This document shows positions 22,949 to 35,046 of a DNA stretch of 64,000 nucleotides, one piece after another. The notes beneath the pieces were generated by a model. That model made no database searches. It saw only the letters and a list, made by a program, of their open reading frames with translations, and had not been told where the DNA came from. A program made the translations under genes and the position numbers. The DNA comes from Medicago truncatula (Eukaryota; Streptophyta; Magnoliopsida; Fabales; Fabaceae), in the NCBI RefSeq assembly GCF_003473485.1, contig NC_053043.1:36928576-36992575 (forward strand). The letters run 5' to 3'. The number at the start of each line of letters is the position of its first letter. The stretch's first letter is position 1.

Positions 22949-23929
22949 AGGGCAAATCAAGGTCACCTCCCTTGAGGTTTCTTTAAACAACATATAGACC
23001 TTCCTCTAGTTTAAAATTGAACATTTACCTCCCTTATTTGTTTTCCTAATTAACATATACCTCTCTTGTATGTTAACGTTGTTAGTAGCCAGTTAACTTC
23101 TTTGTTGCATTGGAGACTTGTGTCAAATAAGATATTTTTGGTCATGGCACAGAAAATTGGTACCTTATCTCAATGGAAAATTGAGAAAAATACAGAATTG
23201 GGAAGAACAATTTGATTATAAATAAATGAATTAAAACCATAAAACTAGCAAACAATTCATCAATCAACATACACACAAACTAAATCTACGGATTCATTAG
23301 GCTAGAGAAATAGGAAAACAAACTAGTAAATGAAATGTATGATTCAACAATCATGATTATAACAAAATTAATCTCTCTAGAAACACAAAAACAAAACTAC
23401 AATTTCTTTTATGCATTATAGAGGAGTAATTAATGTTTGGAAACTGATTAATGTACAAATAGAAAATATAAAACAAAACTACATAGAAACAAACAAAATA
23501 AAGGAGTTATAATGGAAAATGTAAAACAAAATTAACCCGTCAGTTTTTTTGGTGTGTGCTAAAAATTGATTCACCAACCCAAATACACCATTACACCAAA
23601 TCCTTCTCCAACGAAACTCATAAACTATTCACCACTTACCCTAATTCCACGTCATTTTCAATTTCAAGTTCAATTGAATCAATAAAATTACTTCATTCAC
23701 CATCATCATTAACATCATCAATATTACTACTACTAGTCTCTGTCATTGATCAATTGAATTGTAGTAGAGTTTAGTTGTAATGGAATAAAGCAGAGTTGTT
23801 AACAAACAACCTATCAAACATTTAAGCTAACATAGTTAGCTTAGAGGGGAGGCGAGTGTGTTTTTAAAACTAGAAGGGGTATGTGCGTTGTTTAAAGACA
23901 CTTCAGGGAAGATGAGTGTAATTTACCCT
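22949..23929. mobile_element. Non-autonomous MULE-type element with 9-bp target duplication
   Basis: Terminal repeats AGGGCAAATCAAGGTCACCT (left) and AGGGTAAATTACACTCATCT (right, on minus) share the later word TTTAAACAAC, and are flanked by TTAATTTTT at 22940-22948 and 23930-23938. The 9-bp duplication indicates a Mutator-type insertion. The interior (23190-23300) is homologous to 29160-29280. There is no transposase. Confidence 0.75.
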
Positions 23930-23952
23930 TTAATTTTTCTTTATTTGTTTAT

Positions 23953-25318
23953 GGGTTAATACCACTTTTGGTCCCTGTAATATTAGCGAATTTCGGTTTT
24001 AGTCCCTGTAAAAAAAAAGTTTAGATTTCATCCCTATCATTTGAGATTCTTCCACTTTTGGTCCATCACTTAAACTTGTCAGCAGAATCTGCTGACGTGT
24101 CCAATTGACTGTGTAATTATTTTAGTTTTTAATTTTTTTTAAAGGAATCATATGCCACATAGCTTAAGTTGTTTTTTTATTTAAAAATTAAATAAAAAAC
24201 AAATTAAAATTACAAATAAAAAACCACAGAAATCAAATGCCCTTGTTTTCCAACTTCTTCTTTCATCGTTTTTCTTCTTCTTCTTCTTCCTATTCATCAC
24301 AAACCCAAGTAACAAGAACAAAATGTGCAACAAGCTTCATGTTTATATAAAAAAAAAAACAGATTCACAAAATTTCATGAACAACAACAACACAAGCTTC
24401 AATAAGAAATTCACATATTCACAAACTTTTAACAAGAAATAAGAAAGCTCTTCATCCCCATAATCATCATCCCACCTATTTCACCACCATTATCGTCAAC
24501 ACCACCACCAAATTCTTCACTATTATTGTTGATGGTGAAGAAGGCACACTTGAAGCAGTGATTTTCGCCGCTTGTAACTGTTTACAAAACCAAACATATA
24601 AATTATGGATGATTCAACTCAGATTCTTCTTCATCCTTTCCCTCTTTTAAAACAAAGCTTACTCTTTCTCTCTCTAAACAACACTCCTATTCATGTTTAT
24701 GTTTGTTTAAGTGTGTGATTCAAATTTTAAGAAATCCATAAATTCGAAATTGAAAGATGAGATTTTTATAAACCCAGAAATTCAATTGTGTTTTGTTGAT
24801 AAAAAGGACCAAGAATGAAAAATAAAAAATGGATTTCGATTTGAGATGTATTGGGTCAGATTCGATTTGGAGAAAGAAGATGAAGGTGAAAGAAGAAAGT
24901 TAATGGGGGAAAGGAATGTGATGATGGTGTCGTGATTTTTGGGGGTCAAGCTGGAGAAGAAGAATTGGGCAGGGAAGGGAAAGATGAATATGAAGAACAT
25001 GGGAAGGATGAACATGAATAAATGAATTATAGTTTTTTTTTATTTTAATTTAAGTTATTTTATTTCAATTCTAAAATTTGTTTTTAACTAATTAAATAAA
25101 TGTAAATCAAAATAAAAGCCACGTGGAAATAAATTCAATGATAAAAGTAAAAAATTACACAGTCAGCGTGACACATGTGCAGATTCTGCTAACAGGGTTA
25201 AACGAGGGATTAAAAGTGGAGGAATATGAAATTACAGGGACATAATCTAAACTTTTTTTTTACATGGACTAAAACCGGAATTCGCTAATATTACAGGGAC
25301 CAAAAGTGGTATTAACCC
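23953..25318. mobile_element. Non-autonomous MULE-type element with 9-bp target duplication
   Basis: Long inverted arms begin GGGTTAATACCACTTTTGGT at 23953 and end with the complement at 25318, continuing through GTCCCTGTAATATTAGCGAA. They are flanked by TTTGTTTAT at 23944-23952 and 25319-25327. The interior is AT-rich with a purine/pyrimidine-rich stretch; the 24782-25015 minus frame is low complexity. It starts 23 bp after the end of the preceding MULE. Confidence 0.88.
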
Positions 25319-26960
25319 TTTGTTTATTACTTCTATCTATCTGAATATAACTGTTTCAGTTGACATATATATTAAGAAAGATATATAAATGAAAGAGAGA
25401 GAAGAGTATTTTTATGGAAGTATTTTTATCATGTATTGATTTATTCACGTTTACCACAAACTCAAATTGAAATATCCAATTACATTTGGATGAGATTGTA
25501 TTGGTTTCTTCTGGATTGACGACTTGAACAGTTGATATTTACAGTTGCACGTACAGAAAATACCCAGTTAAATATTTTGAATTAAGAGTGATGTATGTAG
25601 TATTAAATTAGAGGTATAATTGGAAAAGGTAACTAATCTTGTATTGAAAGTTAAATGGGTTTGTCACGTTGGATTTTTTTTTTTTTTTTTTGTAAATAGT
25701 TTAGTTTTTTTTTTATAAGGTCAGAGCAGAATCACATCAAGAAAAAGAATAGGTGATTTCTCAACTATACTCCAATCTTGTGTCACGTGCTCATATATAT
25801 TATTAAAAAAAGGAAAAAGTACAGGAAAAAAACTGGGGGGGACATAGACCTAACCCAATTAAAAACAAAGATGTGCAAGTCAACCCAAACAGACATTACA
25901 AACATGTTAAGAGCATACACACGATTCGACCCTAGTCAAGGCTAACGAACGATGTTTGCGAACACCAATCGGGTCTATAAGTCGGCGAATGAACCAACTG
26001 TCAACACAGAAAGGATCATGTGTCATCAACTCCCTGCACCATCAGCAACAAGCATTACCGACTCTTTCGAGTCCAAAACAGTCCGAACTAACCTCTTTCG
26101 AGTTGACTTAGCATCAGACCAATATTCTTGAGAGTGGGGAGCGGATTCGACCGCCAACACGGTAATTAACGAATCCACATCACCAACCATTTGATGTGAT
26201 AATCCATAACAAATTCATGGCCATTTCTGGCACAAAATTCCAAGTTCAATCACAACGGACCAAACCAGATTCCATAACAAGGGAGCCCACCCAAAACATT
26301 GTCGGTGTGTCTCTCGACGAACCAAACTAGGAAAATAGCAGACCTCAACAGATCTGGAAGAATAAGAAATTGACAGGCGATGCATCAACACAAAGACAGT
26401 TTCCAGTGGCAAGAAAACCAACCTAGCATGACGACAACAACGATGTTGCAGCCACCGCCGTTGCAAACGTACTATCACGACATACAAGAACCGTCACCAC
26501 CTCCAAGAAGAAAGTAGAGACAATTTTTCTAAATCAGCAACATCAGCCACCGCAGAACGGCAACAAATCCAGTCAAAACCAGGTCGAATCCGGCTTCTCG
26601 CAAGGTCTAAAACAACACCGAACAGTCCGCGACGGCGGAGGGCCGCCGATAGGTGCTTGAAAGACACGAACAAGGAGTAGCAACCAGAAACGATCTTCAC
26701 CATTCAACGAAGAAGAAGGGTGAACAACGGAGATCTGGTGGTGATACAGAGGACTAACACCACTCATTGTACCACCGACGGAGGATTCTACATCTCTATG
26801 TGATGGACGGAGAGAGTGACAGAAGGAGAAAGTGGCGGCGGCAAGAGTGAAAGCGGCGAGCATGAAAGGTAATGGGGTGAGAGAGCGTCTTTCCAATAAA
26901 GATGAACTATTCAATTTCTTTTCCAAATAAAAAGTGCTCGTAATCATTTTTACATCAAAA
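25319..26960. other. Intergenic, then GC-richer retroposon-like non-coding block (about 25800-26960)
   Basis: From about 25810 (AAAAAAAGGAAAAAGTACAG) base composition shifts to a GC-richer, CCACC/GTCGAA-rich block resembling that of 31183-33794. Overlapping minus frames (26215-26487, 26494-26703, 26573-26947) in competing phases show no motif I recognise and are probably untranslated. The ending at 26893-26990 is repeated in inverted form at 29439-29545. Confidence 0.4.
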
Positions 26961-27002
26961 TTTAAGATTAACTTTCAAACCCTAAAATTGTATAGGGCGC
27001 AC

Positions 27003-29126
27003 TGTAACACCAAAGACTCCTTTCATGATTGCCGATTGACCCCACAAACTAACACAAGTCTTTTCACTGTGTTTTGTCCTCACTCGCACGCTTTCTGAGA
27101 AACTACCCAGAAGGTCACCCATCCCAAAATTGCTCTAAGTCAAGCACGTTTAACTGTGGAGTTCTTATGGTTTCGGCTACCGAAAAAAATATGCATCTTG
27201 TTGATATAGGTAGTACCAATCAAATCTTATAAGACTTCCTTAAATCCTTCAACCATGCAATCCCATACCTACACGGCTTCAGGATCTCTCTCATTCTGAT
27301 GTGATTCGATTTTTCCTAGAAGCTGCCAGGAGCTGAACCACTCCCCACCCTTGACAGCCTCGGGCGTTACATGCCCACCAGCTTCAGCTTGGTTCGTCCC
27401 CGAACCACATCGTATTGGGAGAGGTCTGCTCTGATACCCATAGATTTAAAACTCAGACCGAACCGGCCAGTTGAAGGTCCGACCGTGAACCGGTGGGTTA
27501 GTCGATTCGGTTCGCTTATTGGGTCGATTATGTTATTGAACCTCTATGAATCGGTCAAACTCGGATTAAATCGGCGACTCGGAGGTTTGCTCAAACCAGC
27601 CGGGTCAACAATGGTTCGGGTTTTTTTGGAACACGAAATAGGCGTGATATATTTTATTTTTTTTTAAAAAAAAAAAAAAAAAACCAATTTGCAAGGAGAG
27701 GGAATCGAACCACCACGCCTGCTTTCAGTTGTGTTATTGTTTCGTTCTTATTTATTATATTAAATTCAATTGTAAAAAATCACTAGAATTCACATTTCTT
27801 TTTTATAAAACATTGAAATTCACAATTATATTTTATTATATATTTCATAATTGTGCTACTGTCTTACTTCTTATTTTTAATGTTTAAATGACATTTTTCA
27901 TAATTTTATCTTAATGATATATTGCAATTTATACTTAAAATTATATACAATTATTTTTAACACAAAAATATACACTTGCTTGTAAATATTGTTGTGATTA
28001 ATAGCATATTTCTTTTGTCAAAATTAAAATAGTGTAGTTTTTTTTCTTTACGAAAAATCAGTTTTGTACTTAAAATTAATTTTCGTATTTGATTGATAAT
28101 TGTATCATAGTCAATAGATTAAATTTGAAAAATAAACTTGTGAAATTATGTTAATTTTTTTACTTTTTACAAGTGTAATAAATTTTTTAGAGAACAAAAT
28201 TATCCAATGTAATACAAGATTTATGTTATAAAGACCGAGTGACAAAATCGAGTCAACCGATTTAATCCGATTATTTCATGCGGTTCAACCAGTGATTCGG
28301 TGGTTCGACCATTGACTCAGTGTCTCAATACCCTTACCGAGTCGATTACCGGTCCGAGTTTTAAAACTATGCTGATACCACTTGTAACATCCAAAACTGC
28401 TTTCATGATTGCCGATTGACCTCACAAACCAACACGAGTCTTTTCAACGTATTTTATCCTCACTCGCACGCTTTCCGAGAAACTTCCAAGAAGGTCACTC
28501 ATCCCAAAATTGCTCCAAGTCAAGCACGCTTAACTGTTGAATTCTTATGATTTGGGCTACCAAAAATAAGATGCATCTTGTTGATATAGGTAGTACCTAA
28601 CAATTCTTATAAGCCTTCCTTCAATCATGCATTCATATACATGTGCGGCTTCATGATCCCTCTCATTCTGATGTGAATTGGTTTTAATGAGAAATTTCCA
28701 AGAGCCGGACCATTTTCCTCCCTCGCCGGTGTCAGGCGTTACATGCCCACCAAGCGTAGGCGTTACATTCCCACCAGCTTCCTCTTGGTTCGTCTTCGAA
28801 CCACATCATACTGGGAGAGGTATGCTCTGATACCACTTGTAACACCCAAGACTTCTTTCAGGAAAGTGCCGACTGATCCCACAAACCAAAACGAGTCTTT
28901 TCACTGTGTTTTGTCCTCACTCGCACGGTTTCCGACAAACTTCCTAGAAGGTCACCTATCCCAAAACTCCGCCAAGTCAAGCACGCTTAACTGTGGAGTT
29001 ATTATGGTTTGGGCTACCAGAAAGAAGATGCATCTTGTTGATATAGGTAGAACCATACAATTCTTATAAGTTTTCCTTCAACCATGCATTCTCTTACCTG
29101 CACGGCTTCATGATCCCTCTCATTCC
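27003..29126 (-). mobile_element. Cassandra TRIM retrotransposon array: three 5S-containing LTRs, two internal segments
   Basis: Three LTR copies (27003-27371, 28383-28767, and 28838-29126, truncated) each contain, on minus, a 5S rRNA-derived stretch with the box A word AGTTAAGCGTGCTTG (or a near match) and the box C word GGATGGGTGACCT. Between them are short internal segments with the reverse complement of the initiator-Met tRNA primer site TGGTATCAGAGC (28825-28836, and split at about 27428). LTR ends are TGTAAC..GTTACA. These are the hallmarks of Cassandra, a non-coding TRIM whose LTRs carry 5S promoter sequence. The three-LTR, two-internal layout implies unequal recombination. The first internal segment is interrupted by an hAT element. 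Confidence 0.9.
27439..28371. mobile_element. Non-autonomous hAT element inserted in Cassandra
   Basis: Termini CATAGATTTAAAACTCAGAC and, on minus, CATAGTTTTAAAACTCGGAC form the inverted repeat. The flanking 8-bp duplication is CTGATACC (27431-27438 and 28372-28379), part of the Cassandra primer-binding site. 8 bp is the hAT signature. The arms are rich in CGAACCGG and GGTTCGAC words. The centre is AT-rich and non-coding. Confidence 0.85.
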
Positions 29127-30170
29127 CCTCACCTGGTTCTCCCTCTAGCACTAGGATAAGAAAAATTACGCAATGGGGAAGAACTATTTGATTATAAATA
29201 AATGAATTATAACCATAAAATAAGCAAACAATTCATCAATCAGCATACACCACAAACTAAATCTTCGGATTCATCAGGTGAGGGGAACGAAAATCCAAAA
29301 AGGGTGGTATTTTCAATGTTACAACTACCAAGCTTGTCGGAGTACAATGTGTCCCTTTTTTTTTGTTCTATAGGTTGACCTTTTTTTTGTTCTTATGAAT
29401 GCAGAAGCAAATCTGCGGATTTTAGGGGTTGTGTGTTCTGTAAGATTTTAGGGTTTGAAAATTAATCTTAAATTTTGATGTAAAAAATATTTTAAGCACT
29501 GTTAATTTGGAAAAGAAATCGAACAGTTCTACTTTATGCATAAAATGATTACGCATTCTTTGTTCCAATTCACTTCAGAAAAACCATTACTCTCTTCGTA
29601 CTAAACAAACTAACCTATTTTATTTTATTTTTATAGATTTTGGTCTAAGATATATTACTTATATTTTTATTTAACATTAGAAAATAACGATTATTTTTTA
29701 TAAAAATAAAAAATAAAAAAAAAGTCTTACTCCATGGTAATTGATTTTATGTTGAAAAATAATTTAGTTCAATAACCATTTGCATTATAAAATATAATAT
29801 CTTAATTGGCTAACTTATTCAAAAATAATTTAAGCAAATAGGCATGTAAATTGTAGAGTAGAGTATTTTATTGTATTTGGTAATATTTATAGATTTTATC
29901 GCTTTGAAAAGAATTTGTCGTTGAGTTACTCTAAAATTATTATGCAAAAACAATTCAATTAAAACTTAGCGTTCTACATACTTTATTCCTAGCTGAAGAA
30001 AAAGTCACCTCTGCATTTTAAATGAGTTTTTAATGATAACAATTTCAAATAAAGTAGTAATTATTTGGATTTATTACAAATATTTGTGTTATTGCAAAAA
30101 CCTATTTGTTTCCGTACTCTTTTCAACGAATCCAACCAAACTTATAGTATAATATTATAAAAGTTTTTAT
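29127..30170. other. Intergenic; MULE-interior fragment and inverted arm
   Basis: Bases 29160-29280 repeat the interior of the MULE at 23190-23300. Bases 29439-29545 are an inverted copy of 26893-26990 on the other side of the Cassandra array. The rest to 30170 is AT-rich with nothing recognisable. Confidence 0.6.
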
Positions 30171-30774
30171 TGTTGGAATATTTTATTATTTATTATATTC
30201 CAATATCATTATGTGGGCAAATATCGTAACAATAATTATATTAGCTATTTATCAATTGTGGGCCTTAGTTGATTAGTGATCAAATTAAGTAATAAGACTA
30301 TTAGATTTCTAATTGGATAATTAATTAAATATTTAATTAGTTGATATGGATTCAATGAGTGGATGTCCGGATGGCCCATTAACGGAATAATGGGAAATCC
30401 TAATGGCCATCTAATATAAAAGAGGCTATGGTCCCCAATATACCGTACACGACAATACTCTCTCTTCTCCCCATCTGAAGAGAACTTGAGGCATAAAGGT
30501 ACCGGTTGAGGAAGAACCAAATTAGTCGCCGCTAACTCTATTGTGTGTTTCAGATCATCTCATCTCTTTGGTTATCGTTGTTGATGAGAGGGCTGCTACA
30601 AAAGTTTTATCCAGGTATTCCTAATACCCTAATTCTTAAGATCATTGATAAATCAAACATGTCGTAGATCCGATCATAATCATGTTCAATATTTTGTTTG
30701 CTTCCGCTATTGATTTATGATTGTTGAACATGTATTATGAAATCTGTTTTTAATTAAGACCTAAATTTCTAACA
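30171..30774. mobile_element. Ty1/copia solo LTR, 604 bp, with 5-bp target duplication
   Basis: Begins TGTTGGAATATTTTATTA and ends CTAAATTTCTAACA, the usual copia TGTTGGAA..AACA ends. Flanked by TTTAT at 30166-30170 and 30775-30779. A TATA-like AATATAAAAGAGGC at 30411 fits an LTR promoter in plus orientation. No internal region is attached. The 30245-30520 minus frame is a shadow. Confidence 0.88.
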
Positions 30775-31182
30775 TTTATGCGATGTTACAAGGATTTCAC
30801 TTTCATGATATAACTTTTTGGTGACATTAGTGACATTAATGTATTATAGATAAGAGAGAATGATAGATAAATGATTAAATTTCTTAAAAAAAAAATAAAA
30901 ATAAATGATTAAATAAATTATTTAGATGAGGGAGAATGATTGGTTAAGAGGAAAATAGAAACAATGTTACAAATGTCACCAAAATGCTACTATGTCATCT
31001 AGGTCTATCCAATATTATACATACTTCTAAAAATTAAATTACTCAAATATAACTATCTTGCCACTTGGACGCCACATAGGAAATCATCTTATACCAATGG
31101 AGAATTAACTAGTCATTATGAGTGTATCATACAGTATACTTAGTGGACCAATATATACTTTTGGTTTTATAGGTATCATGCA
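30775..31182. other. Intergenic AT-rich DNA
   Basis: Nothing recognisable. It ends with the target duplication TAGGTATCATGCA (31170-31182) of the next insertion. Confidence 0.7.
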
Positions 31183-33794
31183 CTTTTTTTAACAGAAAAA
31201 TTTATTTAAAAACCAGATCCCTACTCAAGACGAACAAAGACCGGTGATTCAGAGACTGCAAGCTAAAGGCGTACCATAAATAAACACTTATACACACAAC
31301 ACATAACCAAGCCATACCTTCAACATCCAAGAGGACAACCCGCACCAAATAATACATCGCCACATAATATAGACTCCATCACGATACAACCGCTGAAAAC
31401 GATATACATAACTGTAACGCCTCCGCTTGGTGGGCATGTAACGCCCGAGGCTGATGAGGGTGGGGAGTGGTCCGGCTCCTGGCATGCTTCTAGGCAAAAC
31501 TGAATCGCATCGGAATGAGAGGGATCCTGAGGCCGTACAGGTATGGGACTGCATGGTTGAAGGAAGGCTTATAAGAATTGTTTGGTACTACCTATATCAA
31601 CAAGATGCATCTTCTTTTCGGTATCTCATTCCATAAGAACTCCATAGTTAAGCGTGCTTGACTTGGACCAATTTTGGGATGGGTGACCTACCGGGAAGTT
31701 TCTCGGTAAGCATGCGAGTGAGGACAAAACACGTTGAAAAGACTCGTGTTGGTTTGTGGGGTCAGTCGGCAATCCTGAAAGCAGTCTGGGATGTTAGAAA
31801 TGGTATCAGAGCAGACCTCTCCCAGTACGATGTGGTTCGAGGACGAACCAAACGGAAGCTGGTGGGCATGTAACACCTCCGCTTGGTGGGCATGTAACGC
31901 CCGAGGCTGATGAGGGCGGGGAGTGGTCCGGCTCCTGGCATGCTTCTAGGCAAAACTGAATCGCATCGGAATGAGAGGGATCCTGAGGCCGTACATGTAT
32001 GGGACTGCATGGTTGAAGGAAGGATTATAAGAATTGTTTGGTACTACCTATATCAACAAGATGCATCTTCTTTTCGGTAGCTCATTCCATAAGAACTCCA
32101 CAGTTAAGCGTGCTTAACTTGGAGCAATTTTGGGATGGGTGACCTACCGGGAAGTTTCTCGGTAAGCGTGCGAGTGAGGACAAAACACGTTGAAAAGACT
32201 CGTGTTGGTTTGTGGAGTCAGTCGGCAATCCTGAAAGCAGTCTGGGATGTTACAATAACCACCCATCGCTACTACTCACCCAAAAAAATCACCCCTCTAA
32301 ATCAAACACCATGTTCTCATCACCATAGCTGAGCGACACCCAAAAAAGTCCTATTTTAATTCTCATCGACCACCTCTCAACGTTCGGTCCACTGAAAGAC
32401 CACCATAGTTAGCCCAAAGCAAAACTTGAATCAAAGAACTGACTTTCGATCTTGAATCAATAACGATTGACCCACTAGAGTCCAGAACCAAATATGTAGC
32501 GTACCGCTCACCCCCGGTTCACCAGAGAAGGATTCCAACTAGACACCAACTCTCGATTTTGAAGCAAAAGCAACCGGCCCACCAGAATCCAAGAAACAAA
32601 TTTGTAAGGAAATCGACATGATGTGCGGTGGTGCAAACAAAACGCATATCAGAAAGGAAAAGGTGCAACTCGATTGACACGGACACTCAAAGCACCCAAG
32701 ACACCAAAATAACCCAAAACCAACAAGAGCTAGCGATAGTGGATATGGACCCTCAACAGAGGTTGCCTGCAATAGAAACTCCAAGACCTCGCCACTCACA
32801 AAAAACTCCAATAAAACAACCACCTACCTACCTAAACAACATCTACCACCTCCTCTTAAAAAGCTCTCATCCACAAAGCATTCCCACACCAAATCTAGGT
32901 CCAAATTATCCACGACTTACAACCCCCACATGCCCCCACGCAAAGCCACACCTCCACAATCTCCCCCAACTATAACAGAGCACATGTAACATACCACATA
33001 AACACCCAAGCAAAACCAATACCCTCACTTACCCTTCCATGGGGTATCATTACCCTCTCATAGTCACCACGAAAGCATTAATGAAAACAGTCTAAGAATC
33101 CGCATACGATGCTTTCTCTCACCATTGCATGACCACCACCACGCATAACCTCCAACCGGATCACATGACCTCCTCACACCATAGAGCCATCACCACACAA
33201 CCGAATCTACCACCCCATCAACACCAAACCCTTCTTCTCATACCACAAAAATTGGACCGGAATAGAACACTCCATCACCACCCTCACTTAAAACCTCCCA
33301 CCAAACTACCACCCTATCAACACCATAACTTGCGGACTCCTCAAAACACTGCGCAACACAACCTCCTCACCACCACAGAGCCAGCAAATTGTGACCTCCT
33401 CACCATCACCACCACAAGTCGTGAACAACATTAGATCTTGAACAGATAGGAGAAAAAAACGAAGACCAAACCCGGATCGGAAAACACGGAATCAAACAGG
33501 GAAACGACCCAGAGGGGGGCTGAAGACGGTGGATTAGAGACATTTGACCAACAGTTTCAGATACTGCCATATCATAACAAAAAACTAACATAAAAACGAA
33601 GATAAAAAACTATCACCAAAGAACACAAAAATGAAGGTACGGAGGGCCGGCACCGCTCGTCGTCGTCGCACCACCGGTACCAGCATCTACATGGCTGGGT
33701 CTGAAGTTTGGAAGAGGGGAGGTGGTGACGGTGGGAAGTGTTTGTAGAGAGAGGTCAGAGAAGTGTGTTTGTAAAGAGAAGTGTATTTTTTTTC
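31183..33794 (-). mobile_element. Retroposed insertion with 13-bp target duplication, carrying a nested Cassandra
   Basis: TAGGTATCATGCA occurs at 31170-31182 and again at 33795-33807. Just inside the left copy is CTTTTTTTAACAG, a short A-tail on minus, so the body was probably inserted by LINE machinery in minus orientation. The body outside the Cassandra is rich in CACCACC words on plus. Its many competing frames (for example 32539-32823, 33406-33591 and 33613-33804 on minus) show no recognised domain. It resembles 25810-26960 in composition. I cannot name the family. Confidence 0.6.
31413..32254 (+). mobile_element. Complete Cassandra TRIM, 842 bp
   Basis: 5' LTR 31413-31798 and 3' LTR 31871-32254, both TGTAAC..TTA(C/G)A, differ at roughly a dozen sites. 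The target duplication ATAAC is at 31408-31412 and 32255-32259. The primer-binding site TGGTATCAGAGC is at 31801-31812, two bases after the 5' LTR, and a purine-rich GGAAGCTGGTGGG precedes the 3' LTR. Each LTR contains a 5S rRNA-derived stretch (31637-31706 and 32093-32162) with AGTTAAGCGTGCTT (box A) and GGATGGGTGACCT (box C). There is no coding capacity, as expected, and the element needs a helper. It sits inside the older retroposon 31183-33794. Confidence 0.93.
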
Positions 33795-33807
33795 TAGGTA
33801 TCATGCA

Positions 33808-35046
33808 GTATTATACGGATCCATGTACACCTTTACGAAAACTTATGATTTGAAGAACTTATGTGTGCTTATTACTTGTGCGTTTTAGTGAAATTCATAT
33901 GTATTTTCTACCGAGAGATATCATCTTTGTTTGCAAGTTAGATTAGATACTTAGGTTTCAATTTGGACATTGGGACATATCAGATACCCCTAAAGTATTT
34001 TTTTTTACCACCTCTAAGTGTTGGCTTCCCTAATCAAAATAAAGCACATGACAAGTAGCCATTAATGCAATACGCTCTTGAATCACGACTACAATATGCT
34101 TATGACTTGAATTTGCTTATTCCTACAAGGGGTCAAATAGGAATAAGCCATGTCATTGCTTGGGGTGCTCAACTCTCACTTGAACTTATTATGGTCTTCA
34201 TGAATTCTCTTGGATTTTACAATTACATGGATTGCATGCACTTGACAAGCCCCAGAGCATCCCAAAAAAACCTAAAACCATACTCATGGTTAAAAATTAT
34301 CCATTATAACATATTTATAAACCCTATCACTAACAAAGTAAATCCAAATCAAGATAACAAGAAGTAAAGATAAGAAAAATGAGATCATACATTTGATATG
34401 ATATGTATTAATTTTGAACTTCGAATTTTTCCAATAAAGAAATATTATTGATAACCAAGAAATAAGTTGGTTATCACGTTGCACTTAGCCCCTATAATGG
34501 ATAAGTAATTGAATGATTGCAATGTCTTACACATCTAATCAATGCCTATTTTAGAATTTATAGCTTTAAGTGGTTTTAGTACTTTGGAATTAGTAATACT
34601 TGTTTATGATGTTTGATGATGTAGGTTAAGGAATGGCTTTAAAGATGTAGGAAGATACATCGTGGATTGGAGATGCATCACTATGGATTTGAAAAGCTAC
34701 ATCGTCCTGGGACTCTAGCCGGGTTGTAAATAGTACGAGTATGCGGGTCTAGTATTGCTTAATGAGGAAGAATATGAGTTGTCCCCAATGATTGGAATCC
34801 TAAGAAGAATAAAATAATATGCTAGTGGGTAGGTAGGATTGGATAAGGACGGATGGATAAGGAAAACACAAATAAAATGACCAAAGGGTACAACTTGTAG
34901 TGGGTGACCTTGTACTATAAAAGGACAATCATGTGTTAGTTCCAAGGGCCCTAAAATTCACCTTAGAATTAGAGACGTCGGGTTATGGCTAAGGTTAACA
35001 GCTTTATAGATCTCATTCCATCTCATCTTCTACCATAGATGAGCAT
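33808..35046. other. Intergenic; part duplicated at 45540-45960, part LTR-like
   Basis: Bases 34040-34450 are homologous to 45540-45960 (shared ATTAATGCAATACGCTC and GCATCCCAAAAAA words). Bases 34715-35046 look like LTR or promoter DNA (CTATAAAAGGACAATCA at 34915) but have no clear partner. Open frames here are shadows. Confidence 0.55.

Noticed and set aside
26215-26947. Three overlapping minus-strand proteins
   Set aside because: Different phases compete over one GC-rich retroposon-like block and none shows a known domain.
31637-32162. 5S rRNA gene copies
   Set aside because: Only the internal promoter part of 5S is similar, and it sits inside LTRs with TRIM structure, so these are Cassandra sequences, not 5S genes.
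33129-33434. His/Thr/Pro-rich 101-codon protein
   Set aside because: Composition follows from CACCAC-rich DNA in a retroposon; no domain, and competing frames on the other strand.
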